From an uncultured Erysipelotrichaceae bacterium (GTDB taxonomy: Bacteria > Bacillota_I > Bacilli_A > RFN20 > CAG-288), in the NCBI GenBank assembly GCA_902771745.1, contig CACXYG010000004.1, positions 1-34,362 on the forward strand: DNA of 34,362 bases, in the 5' to 3' direction. The position numbers and the translations under genes were made by a program. Positions 23,906 to 31,789 of this stretch are shown here, in pieces; position 1 is the stretch's first letter, and every line of letters starts with the position of its first letter. The notes beneath the pieces were generated by a model. It ran no database searches and was not told the origin of the DNA. It saw only the letters and a list, made by a program, of their open reading frames with translations.

Positions 23906-25345
23906 ATGGACAGTAAATTACGTGAAATTTTAACCGATGACCTCATTGCTGAGGTTAAAGACATTAAGCCAACCGAGCGTGAGGCTCAGTTACTTAAATC
24001 CTTAGATGAATCTGACATCACCAAGTTCACTCCTGAAGAAAAAGCCGTTGAAGAAGAAACCCCCATCGAAGAAACTCCCGTCGAAGAGGCTCCGGTCGAA
24101 GAAGTACCAGCTGAAGAACCTGCTCCTGAAGAAGAACCAGTTAAGGAGGAGGAACCGGTTGCTGAGGAAGAGAAAGCTGAACCGGTAGTGGTCGCCATCA
24201 ATGATGATTTATCTGATGGTAAACGTCCTGATGAAGAAACTTCACCAAAAGAAGATGATAAAGGCGAACCTGGTAAACCAGAAGTGGTCGCTGTCAACAA
24301 CTTAGATGAAGAACCAGCGGAAGAAGAACCTGAACCAGAAGAAGCACCAACCGAAGAACCAGCTCCTGAAGAGGAACCTGTTGAAGAGGCTCCTGCTGAA
24401 GAAGAAAAGGTCGAAGAAAAACCAGCCGAAGAACCAGTTTCTGAAGAAGAAAAGCCAGCTGAAGAAGCTGATGATGAACCAAGAGAAGGTGAAACTCCAG
24501 AAGAAGCGGAAGCCAGACGTAAATTAAAGATCAGAGGTTCTATCTCTGAAGCGGTTGGCGAAGCCGGCACCTCCAAAGTTCCTGGTAAATTCGAAGTCTT
24601 CCCAGAAGATGATGAATTCAAGTACAGATTAAAAGCCAATAATGGTGAAATCTTAGTTGTCTCTTATGGTTATACCACTAGAGAAGGCGCCCATGCTGGT
24701 ATTGACACTCTCAAGAAGAATCTTGAAAGTGGTGTTGTCGCTTATATCACAGATAAGAATGGTCGTTCGCAGTGGAGATTATCTACTGGTAATGATGCTA
24801 GAATCGTCGCTTTGGGTGAAACCTATTCTTCCTTAGCCTCTGCTCAGTCTGCCTTTGCTTCAACCCAGAAGTTTGGTAAAGCCGATCGTATTATCGACTT
24901 AGATGAAATTCCAGCCAAGGAAAGAAGAACCTGGGAATTCACCGCTGAAGTAGAAGATGAAAAAGATTCTGGTACCATAGAAATCTATGATGATAATGGT
25001 AAGTTCAGAGCAAGATTGCTCGCCAACAACCAGGAAGTCTTATTCGTTACTGCCCAGTCCTATTCCTCCAAGGCTTCTTTGAAGTCCTCCTTAGAGAACA
25101 TCAAAGAAAAACTTGGTCCAAAAGCCTTCCACCTCTCCAAAGATAAACAGGATAGATATCAGTTCATCATGGAATCCGGTTCCGGCTTTGTCTATCTTGT
25201 CGGTGAATCCTATTCTGCCGGTGCCACTGCAAAATCCGCAGCTGGTTCCGTCTTAGCCTTTATCAACAAGGCTGAAGTGGTTGATCTCACCTTGAAGTCT
25301 GCTAATGTCGATGTTGAATTGACTGGCACTAAGAAAGAAGATTAA
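23906..25345 (+). CDS. Glu/Pro-rich protein with C-terminal DUF1508 (YegP-like) repeats
   Basis: The 479-aa protein has three parts. Residues 1-40 are a charged helix-like head. Residues about 40-205 are low complexity, dominated by EE-x-P-x-EE units (EETPVEEAPVEEVPAEEPAP and similar), strongly acidic and probably disordered. From about residue 224 come four DUF1508-type units as two pairs, seen in KFEVFPEDDEFKYRLKANNG, SQWRLSTGNDARIVALGETY, KFRARLLANNQEVLFVTAQS and RYQFIMESGSGFVYLVGESY. Each is followed by a short Ser/Ala helix. YegP-like proteins are small and their role is unclear. There is no signal peptide or membrane helix, so it is cytoplasmic. The ribosome binding site AAAAGGAGGAG is very strong, suggesting high expression. 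Function is unknown. Confidence 0.8.
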   Translation: MDSKLREILTDDLIAEVKDIKPTEREAQLLKSLDESDITKFTPEEKAVEEETPIEETPVEEAPVEEVPAEEPAPEEEPVKEEEPVAEEEKAEPVVVAINDDLSDGKRPDEETSPKEDDKGEPGKPEVVAVNNLDEEPAEEEPEPEEAPTEEPAPEEEPVEEAPAEEEKVEEKPAEEPVSEEEKPAEEADDEPREGETPEEAEARRKLKIRGSISEAVGEAGTSKVPGKFEVFPEDDEFKYRLKANNGEILVVSYGYTTREGAHAGIDTLKKNLESGVVAYITDKNGRSQWRLSTGNDARIVALGETYSSLASAQSAFASTQKFGKADRIIDLDEIPAKERRTWEFTAEVEDEKDSGTIEIYDDNGKFRARLLANNQEVLFVTAQSYSSKASLKSSLENIKEKLGPKAFHLSKDKQDRYQFIMESGSGFVYLVGESYSAGATAKSAAGSVLAFINKAEVVDLTLKSANVDVELTGTKKED

Positions 25346-25363
25346 TCTTTAGGTAAACTATCT

Positions 25364-25392
25364 AGACCGCGTTGATTTGACGCGGTCTTTTA
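25364..25392 (+). terminator. Terminator of the DUF1508 gene
   Basis: AGACCGCG (25364-25371) pairs perfectly with CGCGGTCT (25381-25388) and is followed by TTTATTT. Confidence 0.88.
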
Positions 25393-25409
25393 TTTGAAAA
25401 TTTTTTTCT

Positions 25410-25437
25410 TTGAAACCTAGGGCATCACCGATATACT
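25410..25437 (+). promoter_or_regulatory. Promoter of glyA
   Basis: -35 TTGAAA (25410-25415), 16-bp spacer, -10 TATACT (25432-25437). The ATG is 28 nt downstream of the -10, with AAAAAAGGAG as ribosome binding site. Confidence 0.6.
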
Positions 25438-25465
25438 ATTTCTATTATAAAAAAGGAGAATCGCC

Positions 25466-26725
25466 ATGATCGATAACAAAGAACTGAAGTTACAAGATCC
25501 GGAAGTCTATGCCGCTATTGCTGCCGAAAACAAGCGTCAATGCGATAACATCGAATTGATTGCCTCCGAAAATTTTGTTTCGAATGCCGTTCGTGAAGCC
25601 AATGGTTCTGTCATGACCAACAAGTATGCTGAAGGTTATCCAGGAAAACGTTATTATGGTGGATGCGTCAATGTCGATGTCGCGGAAACGATTGCGATTG
25701 AACGCGCTAAAAAGTTATTCGATTGTGCATGGGCCAATGTCCAGCCACACTCTGGTACACAGGCCAATATTGAAGTCTACAAAGCTTTGCTCAGTAATGG
25801 TGATCGTATCTTAGGTATGTCTTTAGATGCCGGTGGACATCTCTCCCACGGTTATCGTCTTTCTGAATCCGGTATGGATTATGAATCCTTCTTCTATGGT
25901 GTTGATGAAAAGACTGGTCTTATTGATTATGATAGAGTTTTAGATATCGCTAGAATTGTTAAACCAAAGCTCATCATCGCTGGTGCTTCCGCTTATCCAA
26001 GATTTATCGACTTTAAGAAGTTTAGAGAAATTGCTGATGAAGTTGGCGCTCTTTTGATGGTTGATATGGCGCATATCGCCGGTCTTGTTGCCGGTGGTGC
26101 TCATCCAAGCCCACTTCCTTATGCAGATGTGGTTACTACCACCACGCATAAAACCTTAAGAGGTCCAAGAGGTGGTTTGATTCTCTCTAACAATAAAGAA
26201 CTAGGTAAGAAGATCGATCGTGCTGTCTTCCCACGTTGTCAGGGTGGTCCATTAGAAAATACCATCGCTGCTAAGGCGGTTGCCTTTGGTGAAGATCTGA
26301 AACCAGAATTCAAAACTTATGCCGCTCAAATTGTCGCTAATGCCAAAGCCTTGGCTGATGAATTAGCCAAAGCTGGTTTACCAATTGTCACCGATGGTAC
26401 GGATAACCATCTCATGTTGGTCAATGTCAAAGATACCTTCGATGTCACTGGTTTACAGGCGCAGTTGTTATTAGAATCTGTCAATATCACCTGCAATAAG
26501 AACTCCATTCCTGGCGATAAGGAAAAGCCAGCCTATACTTCTGGTATCAGACTTGGTACTCCAGCCATGACCACTCGTGGTTTCAAGGAAGAAGAGTTCC
26601 GTTTGGTCGGTAGATTGATTGCGACCGTCTTAAAGAATCCAGAAGACACGGCTTTGCACGCAAAAGTGAAAGAAGAAGTGCACAATTTGACTGAAAAGTT
26701 CCCACTTCCTTACGAAAAAGACTAA
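25466..26725 (+). CDS. glyA: Serine hydroxymethyltransferase
   Basis: GlyA converts serine and tetrahydrofolate to glycine and methylene-tetrahydrofolate with PLP. The 419-aa protein has NIELIASENFVS and TNKYAEGYPGKRYYGGC at the N-terminus, then QPHSGTQAN. The PLP-binding Lys229 is in VVTTTTHKTLRGPRGG, the same number as in E. coli. The end has the conserved SGIRLGTPAMTTRGF. It is transcribed alone between its own promoter and terminator. Confidence 0.98.
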   Translation: MIDNKELKLQDPEVYAAIAAENKRQCDNIELIASENFVSNAVREANGSVMTNKYAEGYPGKRYYGGCVNVDVAETIAIERAKKLFDCAWANVQPHSGTQANIEVYKALLSNGDRILGMSLDAGGHLSHGYRLSESGMDYESFFYGVDEKTGLIDYDRVLDIARIVKPKLIIAGASAYPRFIDFKKFREIADEVGALLMVDMAHIAGLVAGGAHPSPLPYADVVTTTTHKTLRGPRGGLILSNNKELGKKIDRAVFPRCQGGPLENTIAAKAVAFGEDLKPEFKTYAAQIVANAKALADELAKAGLPIVTDGTDNHLMLVNVKDTFDVTGLQAQLLLESVNITCNKNSIPGDKEKPAYTSGIRLGTPAMTTRGFKEEEFRLVGRLIATVLKNPEDTALHAKVKEEVHNLTEKFPLPYEKD

Positions 26726-26746
26726 TTTTCTAAAATTTATTCTCAA

Positions 26747-26787
26747 GGCCCAAATTGAATTCTATGAACGAATTCATGGGCCTTTTT
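26747..26787 (+). terminator. Terminator of glyA
   Basis: GGCCCA...GAATTC (26747-26762) pairs with GAATTC...TGGGCC (26770-26782) with a small internal bulge, followed by TTTTT. Confidence 0.85.
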
Positions 26788-26857
26788 GCGTGCATTTAGT
26801 GCAAAAACGAGAAATAATGACAAATTTTGAGATAAACATAAGGGAAAATAAAATCAT

Positions 26858-26880
26858 AATGCGCAATTAGTGCGCATTTT
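26858..26880 (+). promoter_or_regulatory. Hairpin in the rnf upstream region
   Basis: AATGCGCA, loop ATTAG, TGCGCATT, followed by TTT. It lies 49 bp before the rnf -10, upstream of the promoter. A related smaller hairpin TGCA-TTTAG-TGCA is at 26791-26803. They may be insulating terminators or protein sites; the rest of this 230-bp gap is A/T-rich with no gene. Confidence 0.45.
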
Positions 26881-26906
26881 CATGTATACAAGTATAAAAC
26901 AAGCGC

Positions 26907-26935
26907 TTTTCTACCAAGTTTAAACTTGGTATAAT
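26907..26935 (+). promoter_or_regulatory. rnf operon promoter with a 20-bp palindromic operator
   Basis: A perfect -10 TATAAT (26930-26935) with a weak -35 TTTTCT (26907-26912) at 17 bp. The spacer is almost wholly filled by the perfect palindrome TACCAAGTTTAAACTTGGTA (26912-26931), which overlaps the -10. A dimeric repressor bound here would block RNA polymerase. It does not match the Rex consensus (TTGTGA-N6-TCACAA), and I do not recognise the regulator. Confidence 0.65.
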
Positions 26936-26958
26936 CAAGGCACGAGGTTTAAATTGCG

Positions 26959-28269
26959 ATGATAAAGAAAACAACTCACATCAATGACCCGTTAAAACTT
27001 CTGGAAATTCTGCCCACGGTTCAGGCACCAATTCCAGAATATTTGTATTTAGCGACGTCAAATGCAAGATGTCCCAAGGCTGAAATCTTTATCAAGGAAG
27101 GTGACTACGTCAAGTGCGGTCAACAGATCGGTATCAGACACGCTGCCTTTTTTGATCAGCCTATCCATTCTTCGTGTTCGGGTGTTTTTGAAGGTTATGA
27201 AAAGCACTATCACAGAAGTGGTAAACAGATTGACTTTTTAAAGATTCACAATGATTTCAAGGATGTCTGGGATGAATCCGTTCATACAAGAACTGATGAA
27301 GAAATCGCCAAGATGACCAAAGCGGAAATGACGGAGATCATCAAGCAGACGGCTTCTGTCGGTTTGGGTGGTTCTTCCTTCCCATCTTATATCAAGATGC
27401 AGACGGATCGACCGATTAAAACTATCTTGATCAATGGTATTGAATGCGAACCCTACATCAATGCTGATAAGAGAACCATGATGGAAGATGCGCCAAAGTT
27501 ATTGGAAGGTATTCTCTTCCTCATGCAGGCTTTTAACTGCCACGATGCTCGTATTTGTGTCAAAGCCATTCATACTGAAATCTTTGTCTACTACAACTAT
27601 CTTCTCTCGCAAGACAAATACAAAGGCATCACCATGTCCCCAATGAAGAATTATTATCCTCAGGGTTGGGAAATCGCCATGATCAAACAGGCGACGGGTA
27701 TTGATGTTCCATCTGGTCATTTACCTAGTGAATTCGGCATTATGAACTTCAACTCTTCCTCGGTTGTCGGTATTCAGCAAGCTATCAGAGAAAATAAACC
27801 TGTCACGGATAGAAGAGTCACGGTTACTGGTAATGGTATCAACAAACCAGCGAACTTCGAAGTTCGTATCGGCACCCCAGTCAGATACTTGATTGAACAG
27901 TGCGGTGGCTATAAGAATCCCAATATGCCAAAGGTCTTCATCCTTGGTGGCCCGATGATGGGCGCTAGTGAATCGGATGAGGATTGTATCTGCACCAAGA
28001 CGGTGACTTCCATCATCGTTTTAGATCATGTCGAACACAAGGAAGAAGCTTGTATTCGCTGCGGTTCTTGTGTCTTATCCTGCCCGGTTGGTTTACAACC
28101 GGTCACCATCATGAATGCGATGAAGCATACGCCGGTGGATAAAGCCAAAATCAAGATGCTCAATCCACTCAAGTGCATTGAATGCGGTCTATGCACTTAT
28201 AGCTGTACTTCTAAAATTCATGTCACGGATTACATTCGTAGAGCCAAGACAATTGCGAGGTTGAAATAA
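26959..28269 (+). CDS. rnfC: Rnf complex subunit RnfC
   Basis: RnfC is the peripheral NADH-oxidising or -reducing subunit of the ion-pumping ferredoxin:NAD+ oxidoreductase. The 436-aa protein has the Gly-rich motif GLGGSSFPSYIKM (NADH/FMN site of NuoF-like proteins), NGIECEPYINADKRTMMEDA, and an SLBB-type region. Near the C-terminus it has two 4Fe-4S motifs, CIRCGSCVLSCPVG and CIECGLCTYSCTSK, the second ending SK where many have P. It is the first gene of the operon, and its stop overlaps the rnfD start (TAATG). The ribosome binding site GAGG is 11 nt from the ATG. Confidence 0.95.
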   Translation: MIKKTTHINDPLKLLEILPTVQAPIPEYLYLATSNARCPKAEIFIKEGDYVKCGQQIGIRHAAFFDQPIHSSCSGVFEGYEKHYHRSGKQIDFLKIHNDFKDVWDESVHTRTDEEIAKMTKAEMTEIIKQTASVGLGGSSFPSYIKMQTDRPIKTILINGIECEPYINADKRTMMEDAPKLLEGILFLMQAFNCHDARICVKAIHTEIFVYYNYLLSQDKYKGITMSPMKNYYPQGWEIAMIKQATGIDVPSGHLPSEFGIMNFNSSSVVGIQQAIRENKPVTDRRVTVTGNGINKPANFEVRIGTPVRYLIEQCGGYKNPNMPKVFILGGPMMGASESDEDCICTKTVTSIIVLDHVEHKEEACIRCGSCVLSCPVGLQPVTIMNAMKHTPVDKAKIKMLNPLKCIECGLCTYSCTSKIHVTDYIRRAKTIARLK

Positions 28270-29420
28270 TGGATAGTAAAGTTCAATTCATTAAAGAGAG
28301 CGCACCGCATATCAGAAGAAAAGACTCTCTCAACCGTATGATGATGGATGTCGTCATCGGTTTGCTTCCAGTTGTTATTTTTGCTTTTATCGCTGCTCCT
28401 TTAGCAGCCTTACGTAACTTGCTTGTCTCCATCGCCACGATGGAACTGGCGGAGTTTATCTTCGTTCTCATCATGAACCGTATTCCTTATGACGGTAAGA
28501 AATACACCTTCAAGGATCATTGGAAGAACGCGATTTCCAAATATCGTTTATCCAATGTCACGGTTCCGCTTGTCTCAGCGATTATCTATGCGCTTATCAT
28601 GCCAAGCTACATGGAAGCTGGCTATGAATACTTGATGTATGTCGCGTTGATTGTCGGTGCTGTCTTTGGTCTTGCCATCGGTAAGTTGGTCTTTGGCGGT
28701 ACTGGTAACAATATCTTCAACCCAGCGGCTGTCGGTATGGTCTTTGCCAAAGCCTGCTTTGGTTCTCACTACGTCTACTTCCAGCCATTTGTCTCTGATG
28801 GTGGTCAGATCGTCTCTGCTGGTGCGACCTCGTTAGGTTCTGATTTTGTCGATATTGCCAGCAAGTCCTTCTTGACGGACAACTATTCCTTGATGGATTT
28901 ACTCCTCGGTCGTATTCCAGGCTTGATGGGTGAAATCTGTAAGGTTGCTATCATTGTCGGCTTCATCTATATGTTCATCCGTCACACCATCGACTGGAGA
29001 ATCAGCGCTTCTTATGTCGGCACTTTCTTCATCATGATGTTGATTGCTGGTTTGATTGTTCATGGTGCTGATAACAGCATCAGCCCATTCTACTTTGCTA
29101 CCTATCATTTGTTATCTGGTGGTGTCTTATTTGCTGCTGTCTATATGGCAACTGACCCAGTCACTTCGCCAATCACTCGTCCAGGTAGAGTTCTCTATGG
29201 TGTCATATTAGCTGTCTGTACTACCTTTATCCGTCTCTTTGGTTCCTTACCAGAAGGTGTTGTCTATTCCATCCTTATTGGTAATATGCTCACTTCTGTC
29301 ATCGATTATCCAAAGTGGTCCAGCAACAAGTTCTCCTGGAAGAATATCCTCTGGCCAGTGGGTGTCTTTGTCTTCTTCACGCTCATCCTTGTCTGGTCGT
29401 TATGTGTGGAGGTTCTTTAG
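28269..29420 (+). CDS. rnfD: Rnf complex subunit RnfD
   Basis: RnfD is a polytopic membrane subunit (NqrB homologue) with covalently bound FMN. The N-terminal PHIRRKDSLNRMMMDVVIGL and the GGTGNNIFNPAAVGMVFAKA stretch are family hallmarks. The flavinylation motif SAGATSL places the acceptor at Thr187. The end has the typical MATDPVTSPITRPGRVLYG. Many hydrophobic helices are visible along its 383 aa. It is translated in overlap with rnfC and followed at 2 bp by rnfG. Confidence 0.95.
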   Translation: MDSKVQFIKESAPHIRRKDSLNRMMMDVVIGLLPVVIFAFIAAPLAALRNLLVSIATMELAEFIFVLIMNRIPYDGKKYTFKDHWKNAISKYRLSNVTVPLVSAIIYALIMPSYMEAGYEYLMYVALIVGAVFGLAIGKLVFGGTGNNIFNPAAVGMVFAKACFGSHYVYFQPFVSDGGQIVSAGATSLGSDFVDIASKSFLTDNYSLMDLLLGRIPGLMGEICKVAIIVGFIYMFIRHTIDWRISASYVGTFFIMMLIAGLIVHGADNSISPFYFATYHLLSGGVLFAAVYMATDPVTSPITRPGRVLYGVILAVCTTFIRLFGSLPEGVVYSILIGNMLTSVIDYPKWSSNKFSWKNILWPVGVFVFFTLILVWSLCVEVL

Positions 29421-29422
29421 TT

Positions 29423-30082
29423 ATGAATGAGTTTACCAAGAATCTTCTCAAGACGAGTTCGGTCTTGATGATCATCGCTGGTGGTGCTGCTTTACTTGTC
29501 GGTGCTACTAACGCTTTGACCGCACCAGTCATCGAACAGAATAACATCATCAAAGAAAAGACGATGTTATCGAAAGTCTATGGTGAAACTGCCGACTATC
29601 TGGAATGGAAATCCGATAGCACAGATGAAAAAATCAAAGCGGATGGTGTCTATTTAGAAAGTCTGTCTTTGAAATATGTCACCAAGGTCTGGACTGCCAG
29701 AAATGGTAGTGAAGACTTAGGTTATGTCGCTCGTTTCTATGGTAAGAATGGCTATGGTGATGTCGATATGTTAGTCCAGGTCAGCCTGGAGGGCAGTCTT
29801 GGAAATCTCTTTATCATCTCTGATACCATGTCCTATAAAGCGAAGTTGGAATCCGGTTATATCGATCCTTATAACGCGAGTGAAAAAGATGGTAAAGAAG
29901 CAGCCCTCAATGATGTGAAATGCGGTGCCACCTTTGCTGCTAAACTCGTCCGAAACGGTGTTCAGGAAGCTTTGAAAGTCTGTACCAAGACGTTATCGAG
30001 TACTGCACTTGTCAGCCTGGATGTCAGTTTGAGTAATCATGAAGAGCAAACGATGACTTACACGTTTGCAGAAGGGAGATAA
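29423..30082 (+). CDS. rnfG: Rnf complex subunit RnfG
   Basis: RnfG is a membrane-anchored FMN-binding subunit (NqrC homologue). One N-terminal helix (TSSVLMIIAGGAALLVGATNAL) is followed by an extracytoplasmic FMN-bind domain. The flavin attachment site reads DVKCGATFAAK with acceptor Thr170; the usual form is SGAT-x-(S/T), so both the residue before GAT (Cys) and the one at the end (Ala) are atypical. I chose ATG 29423, right after the rnfD stop; the frame opens 108 bp earlier inside rnfD, where it has no membrane-anchor logic. Length is 219 aa. No apbE is in the window to attach the FMN. Confidence 0.93.
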   Translation: MNEFTKNLLKTSSVLMIIAGGAALLVGATNALTAPVIEQNNIIKEKTMLSKVYGETADYLEWKSDSTDEKIKADGVYLESLSLKYVTKVWTARNGSEDLGYVARFYGKNGYGDVDMLVQVSLEGSLGNLFIISDTMSYKAKLESGYIDPYNASEKDGKEAALNDVKCGATFAAKLVRNGVQEALKVCTKTLSSTALVSLDVSLSNHEEQTMTYTFAEGR

Positions 30083-30087
30083 ACGCT

Positions 30088-30906
30088 ATGGCGGAAAAAG
30101 TTCAATCCAAACATAGAGAAAGTTTCGTCTCCGGTATCATCAGACAAAACCCACTATTCATTTCCATGTTGGGTACCTGTCCTGCCCTTGCCGTCACTAC
30201 CTCTATTGAATCGGCTTTCGGTATGGGTCTTCTCTTCACGTTCGTTCTCCTTTGCTCCAATGTCATCATCTCTTTACTAAAGAAGTTGATTCCTGAAGTT
30301 GTTCATACACCTTGCTATATTGTTGTCATCGCCGCTTTCGTTACCATCACCAAGATGTTTACCGAAGCCTTCCTTCCAGAGTTGTATTCAACGTTAGGTG
30401 TCTTCTTATCCTTACTAGTCGTCAACTGTATCGTCCTTGGTAGAGCAGAAGCCTTTGCCAACAAGAACACGGTTGCTGATTCCTTCCTTGATGCGATCGG
30501 TAATGGTATTGGTTATACCTTAGCCATCTGTATTATCGCCTTCTTCAGAGAAGCCTTAGGTACTGGTGGTATCACCATCGGTAAGATCTTCACCTTCCTT
30601 CCACAGTTCACACTTCCATTATTGAAGTATCCAGGTACCAATATCGATATGTCGATGTCCGTCTTTACGGATTCTGCGGGTGGTTTCATCGTCATGGGTC
30701 TTGCTTTAGCGGTCATCATGGCAATTGAAAACAAGAAGAATACCAAGAAGAAAGTCGATGCTAAGATCAAGATGCAGCAGGAAATGGCTGCTAAGAAAGC
30801 TGCCGCTGCTAAAGCCGCTGCCGCTAAGTCTCCAGCTCCAGCTGTTGCGACTGCCAATGCTGCTATAGCTACGCCTGTTGCTGAGACAAAGAAGGAGGAG
30901 AAATAA
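30088..30906 (+). CDS. rnfE: Rnf complex subunit RnfE with Ala/Lys-rich tail
   Basis: RnfE is a six-helix subunit (NqrD homologue) that with RnfA holds an iron centre in the membrane. Conserved stretches are NPLFISMLGTCPALAVTTS (with the Cys ligand) and VVNCIVLGRAEAFANKN (second Cys). Typical RnfE is about 200-230 aa. This one is 272 aa because of a tail of about 55 residues rich in Ala and Lys (KKAAAAKAAAAKSPAPAVA and similar), predicted cytoplasmic. The 5-bp gap to rnfG and 2-bp gap to rnfA show tight coupling. Confidence 0.94.
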   Translation: MAEKVQSKHRESFVSGIIRQNPLFISMLGTCPALAVTTSIESAFGMGLLFTFVLLCSNVIISLLKKLIPEVVHTPCYIVVIAAFVTITKMFTEAFLPELYSTLGVFLSLLVVNCIVLGRAEAFANKNTVADSFLDAIGNGIGYTLAICIIAFFREALGTGGITIGKIFTFLPQFTLPLLKYPGTNIDMSMSVFTDSAGGFIVMGLALAVIMAIENKKNTKKKVDAKIKMQQEMAAKKAAAAKAAAAKSPAPAVATANAAIATPVAETKKEEK

Positions 30907-30908
30907 TT

Positions 30909-31514
30909 ATGAACCCAGCTGTTCCATATATTGTCACATTCCTTCTTGCTATCGTCTCTTCCATGTTGATTGATAACGTCGTCTTAAGTCGTTTCTATGG
31001 TATCTGTTCCTTCATCGGTGTCGGTAACAAACCAAAAGCGGCCTTCTCTATGGGTTTGGCGGTCACCTTCGTCACCATCATGGCGGCCTTGGTCTGTTGG
31101 CCGATCTACACGTTTGTCTTACAGCCATTACAGATTCCATTCATGGATACTTTGACCTACATCTTAGTCATCGCATCCTTGGTTCAGATTGTCGGTCTGT
31201 TCATCAAGAAATACTCTCCAGCACTTTATAAAGCCTTTGGTATCTATCTTCCATTGATCACGACCAACTGCGCGGTCTTGGGTGTTGTTCAGGGTAACAC
31301 AGATTCCGGTTTATCCTTCGGTATGTCCATGGCTAACGCCATCGGTACTGCTATCGGTTTCGTCATTGTCATTGTCATCTTCTCCTTTATCCGTATTCGT
31401 TTAGAAGAATATAAGACGCCCAAAGCCTTCCGTGGTATCGCCATCGCCTTGATTACAGCGGCCTTGATGTCGATTGCCTTCTTAGGCTTCAGCGGCATGG
31501 TCCCGAGTAACTAA
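30909..31514 (+). CDS. rnfA: Rnf complex subunit RnfA
   Basis: RnfA (NqrE homologue) is the six-helix partner of RnfE in an inverted topology, sharing the membrane iron centre. The 201-aa protein has IDNVVLSRFYGICSFIGVGNK with the conserved Cys, and LPLITTNCAVLGVVQG with the second Cys. AGGAGAAATAATT precedes the ATG. The next gene begins 2 bp after the stop. Confidence 0.95.
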   Translation: MNPAVPYIVTFLLAIVSSMLIDNVVLSRFYGICSFIGVGNKPKAAFSMGLAVTFVTIMAALVCWPIYTFVLQPLQIPFMDTLTYILVIASLVQIVGLFIKKYSPALYKAFGIYLPLITTNCAVLGVVQGNTDSGLSFGMSMANAIGTAIGFVIVIVIFSFIRIRLEEYKTPKAFRGIAIALITAALMSIAFLGFSGMVPSN

Positions 31515-31515
31515 T

Positions 31516-31788
31516 ATGCCAGATTGGGTCAGATGGTTACTCGCTGTTGGAATCTTAGTTGTCTTGCTTGCTATCTTTATCATCTCCTTTGTGTTATATC
31601 GGAAAACACCGGTACCCAAAGGTTGTGAAGAGTTTGAGAAGCCAAGTGAGGCCAAGTGTCATGGCTGTAATCAGACAGAATGTCACTTCAATCTCTACTA
31701 CAATGATCCGGTAGAGAAAGCCAAAGAAGAAGTCCAACAGGAACAAACAGAAGAACAAAGACAAGAAACTCAAAAGGAGGAAAATTAA
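31516..31788 (+). CDS. Small Cys-motif membrane protein in the rnf operon, NqrM-like
   Basis: The 90-aa protein has one N-terminal membrane helix (LLAVGILVVLLAIFIISFVL). A short basic stretch follows and then four Cys in PVPKGCEEFEKPSEAKCHGCNQTEC (split here: KGC at about residue 36, then C-HG-C-NQTE-C at about 48-55). The end is a Glu/Gln-rich tail. The layout (one helix, K/R-x-P, Gly-Cys, then clustered Cys) resembles NqrM (DUF539), the factor that installs iron between NqrD and NqrE of Na+-NQR, whose homologues RnfE and RnfA are encoded just upstream. Clostridial rnf operons usually run A then B without this gene. A role in iron delivery to RnfA/RnfE is an inference. Alternatively it is an electron-carrying accessory subunit. 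Confidence 0.72.
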   Translation: MPDWVRWLLAVGILVVLLAIFIISFVLYRKTPVPKGCEEFEKPSEAKCHGCNQTECHFNLYYNDPVEKAKEEVQQEQTEEQRQETQKEEN

Positions 31789-31789
31789 T

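Noticed and set aside
24006..24527. CRISPR-like or tandem DNA repeat
   Set aside because: The repetition follows codon-level EEAPVEE units inside an open coding frame with variable spacing; there are no spacers. No CRISPR array is seen anywhere in the window.
23986..24639. Minus-strand Ser-rich open frame of 217 codons
   Set aside because: It is the complement of the EE-x-P repeats (GAA/TTC); the composition mirrors the real gene on the plus strand.
26912..26931. Rex (NADH-sensing repressor) operator in the rnf promoter
   Set aside because: The palindrome does not fit TTGTGA-N6-TCACAA; only the position would suit Rex.
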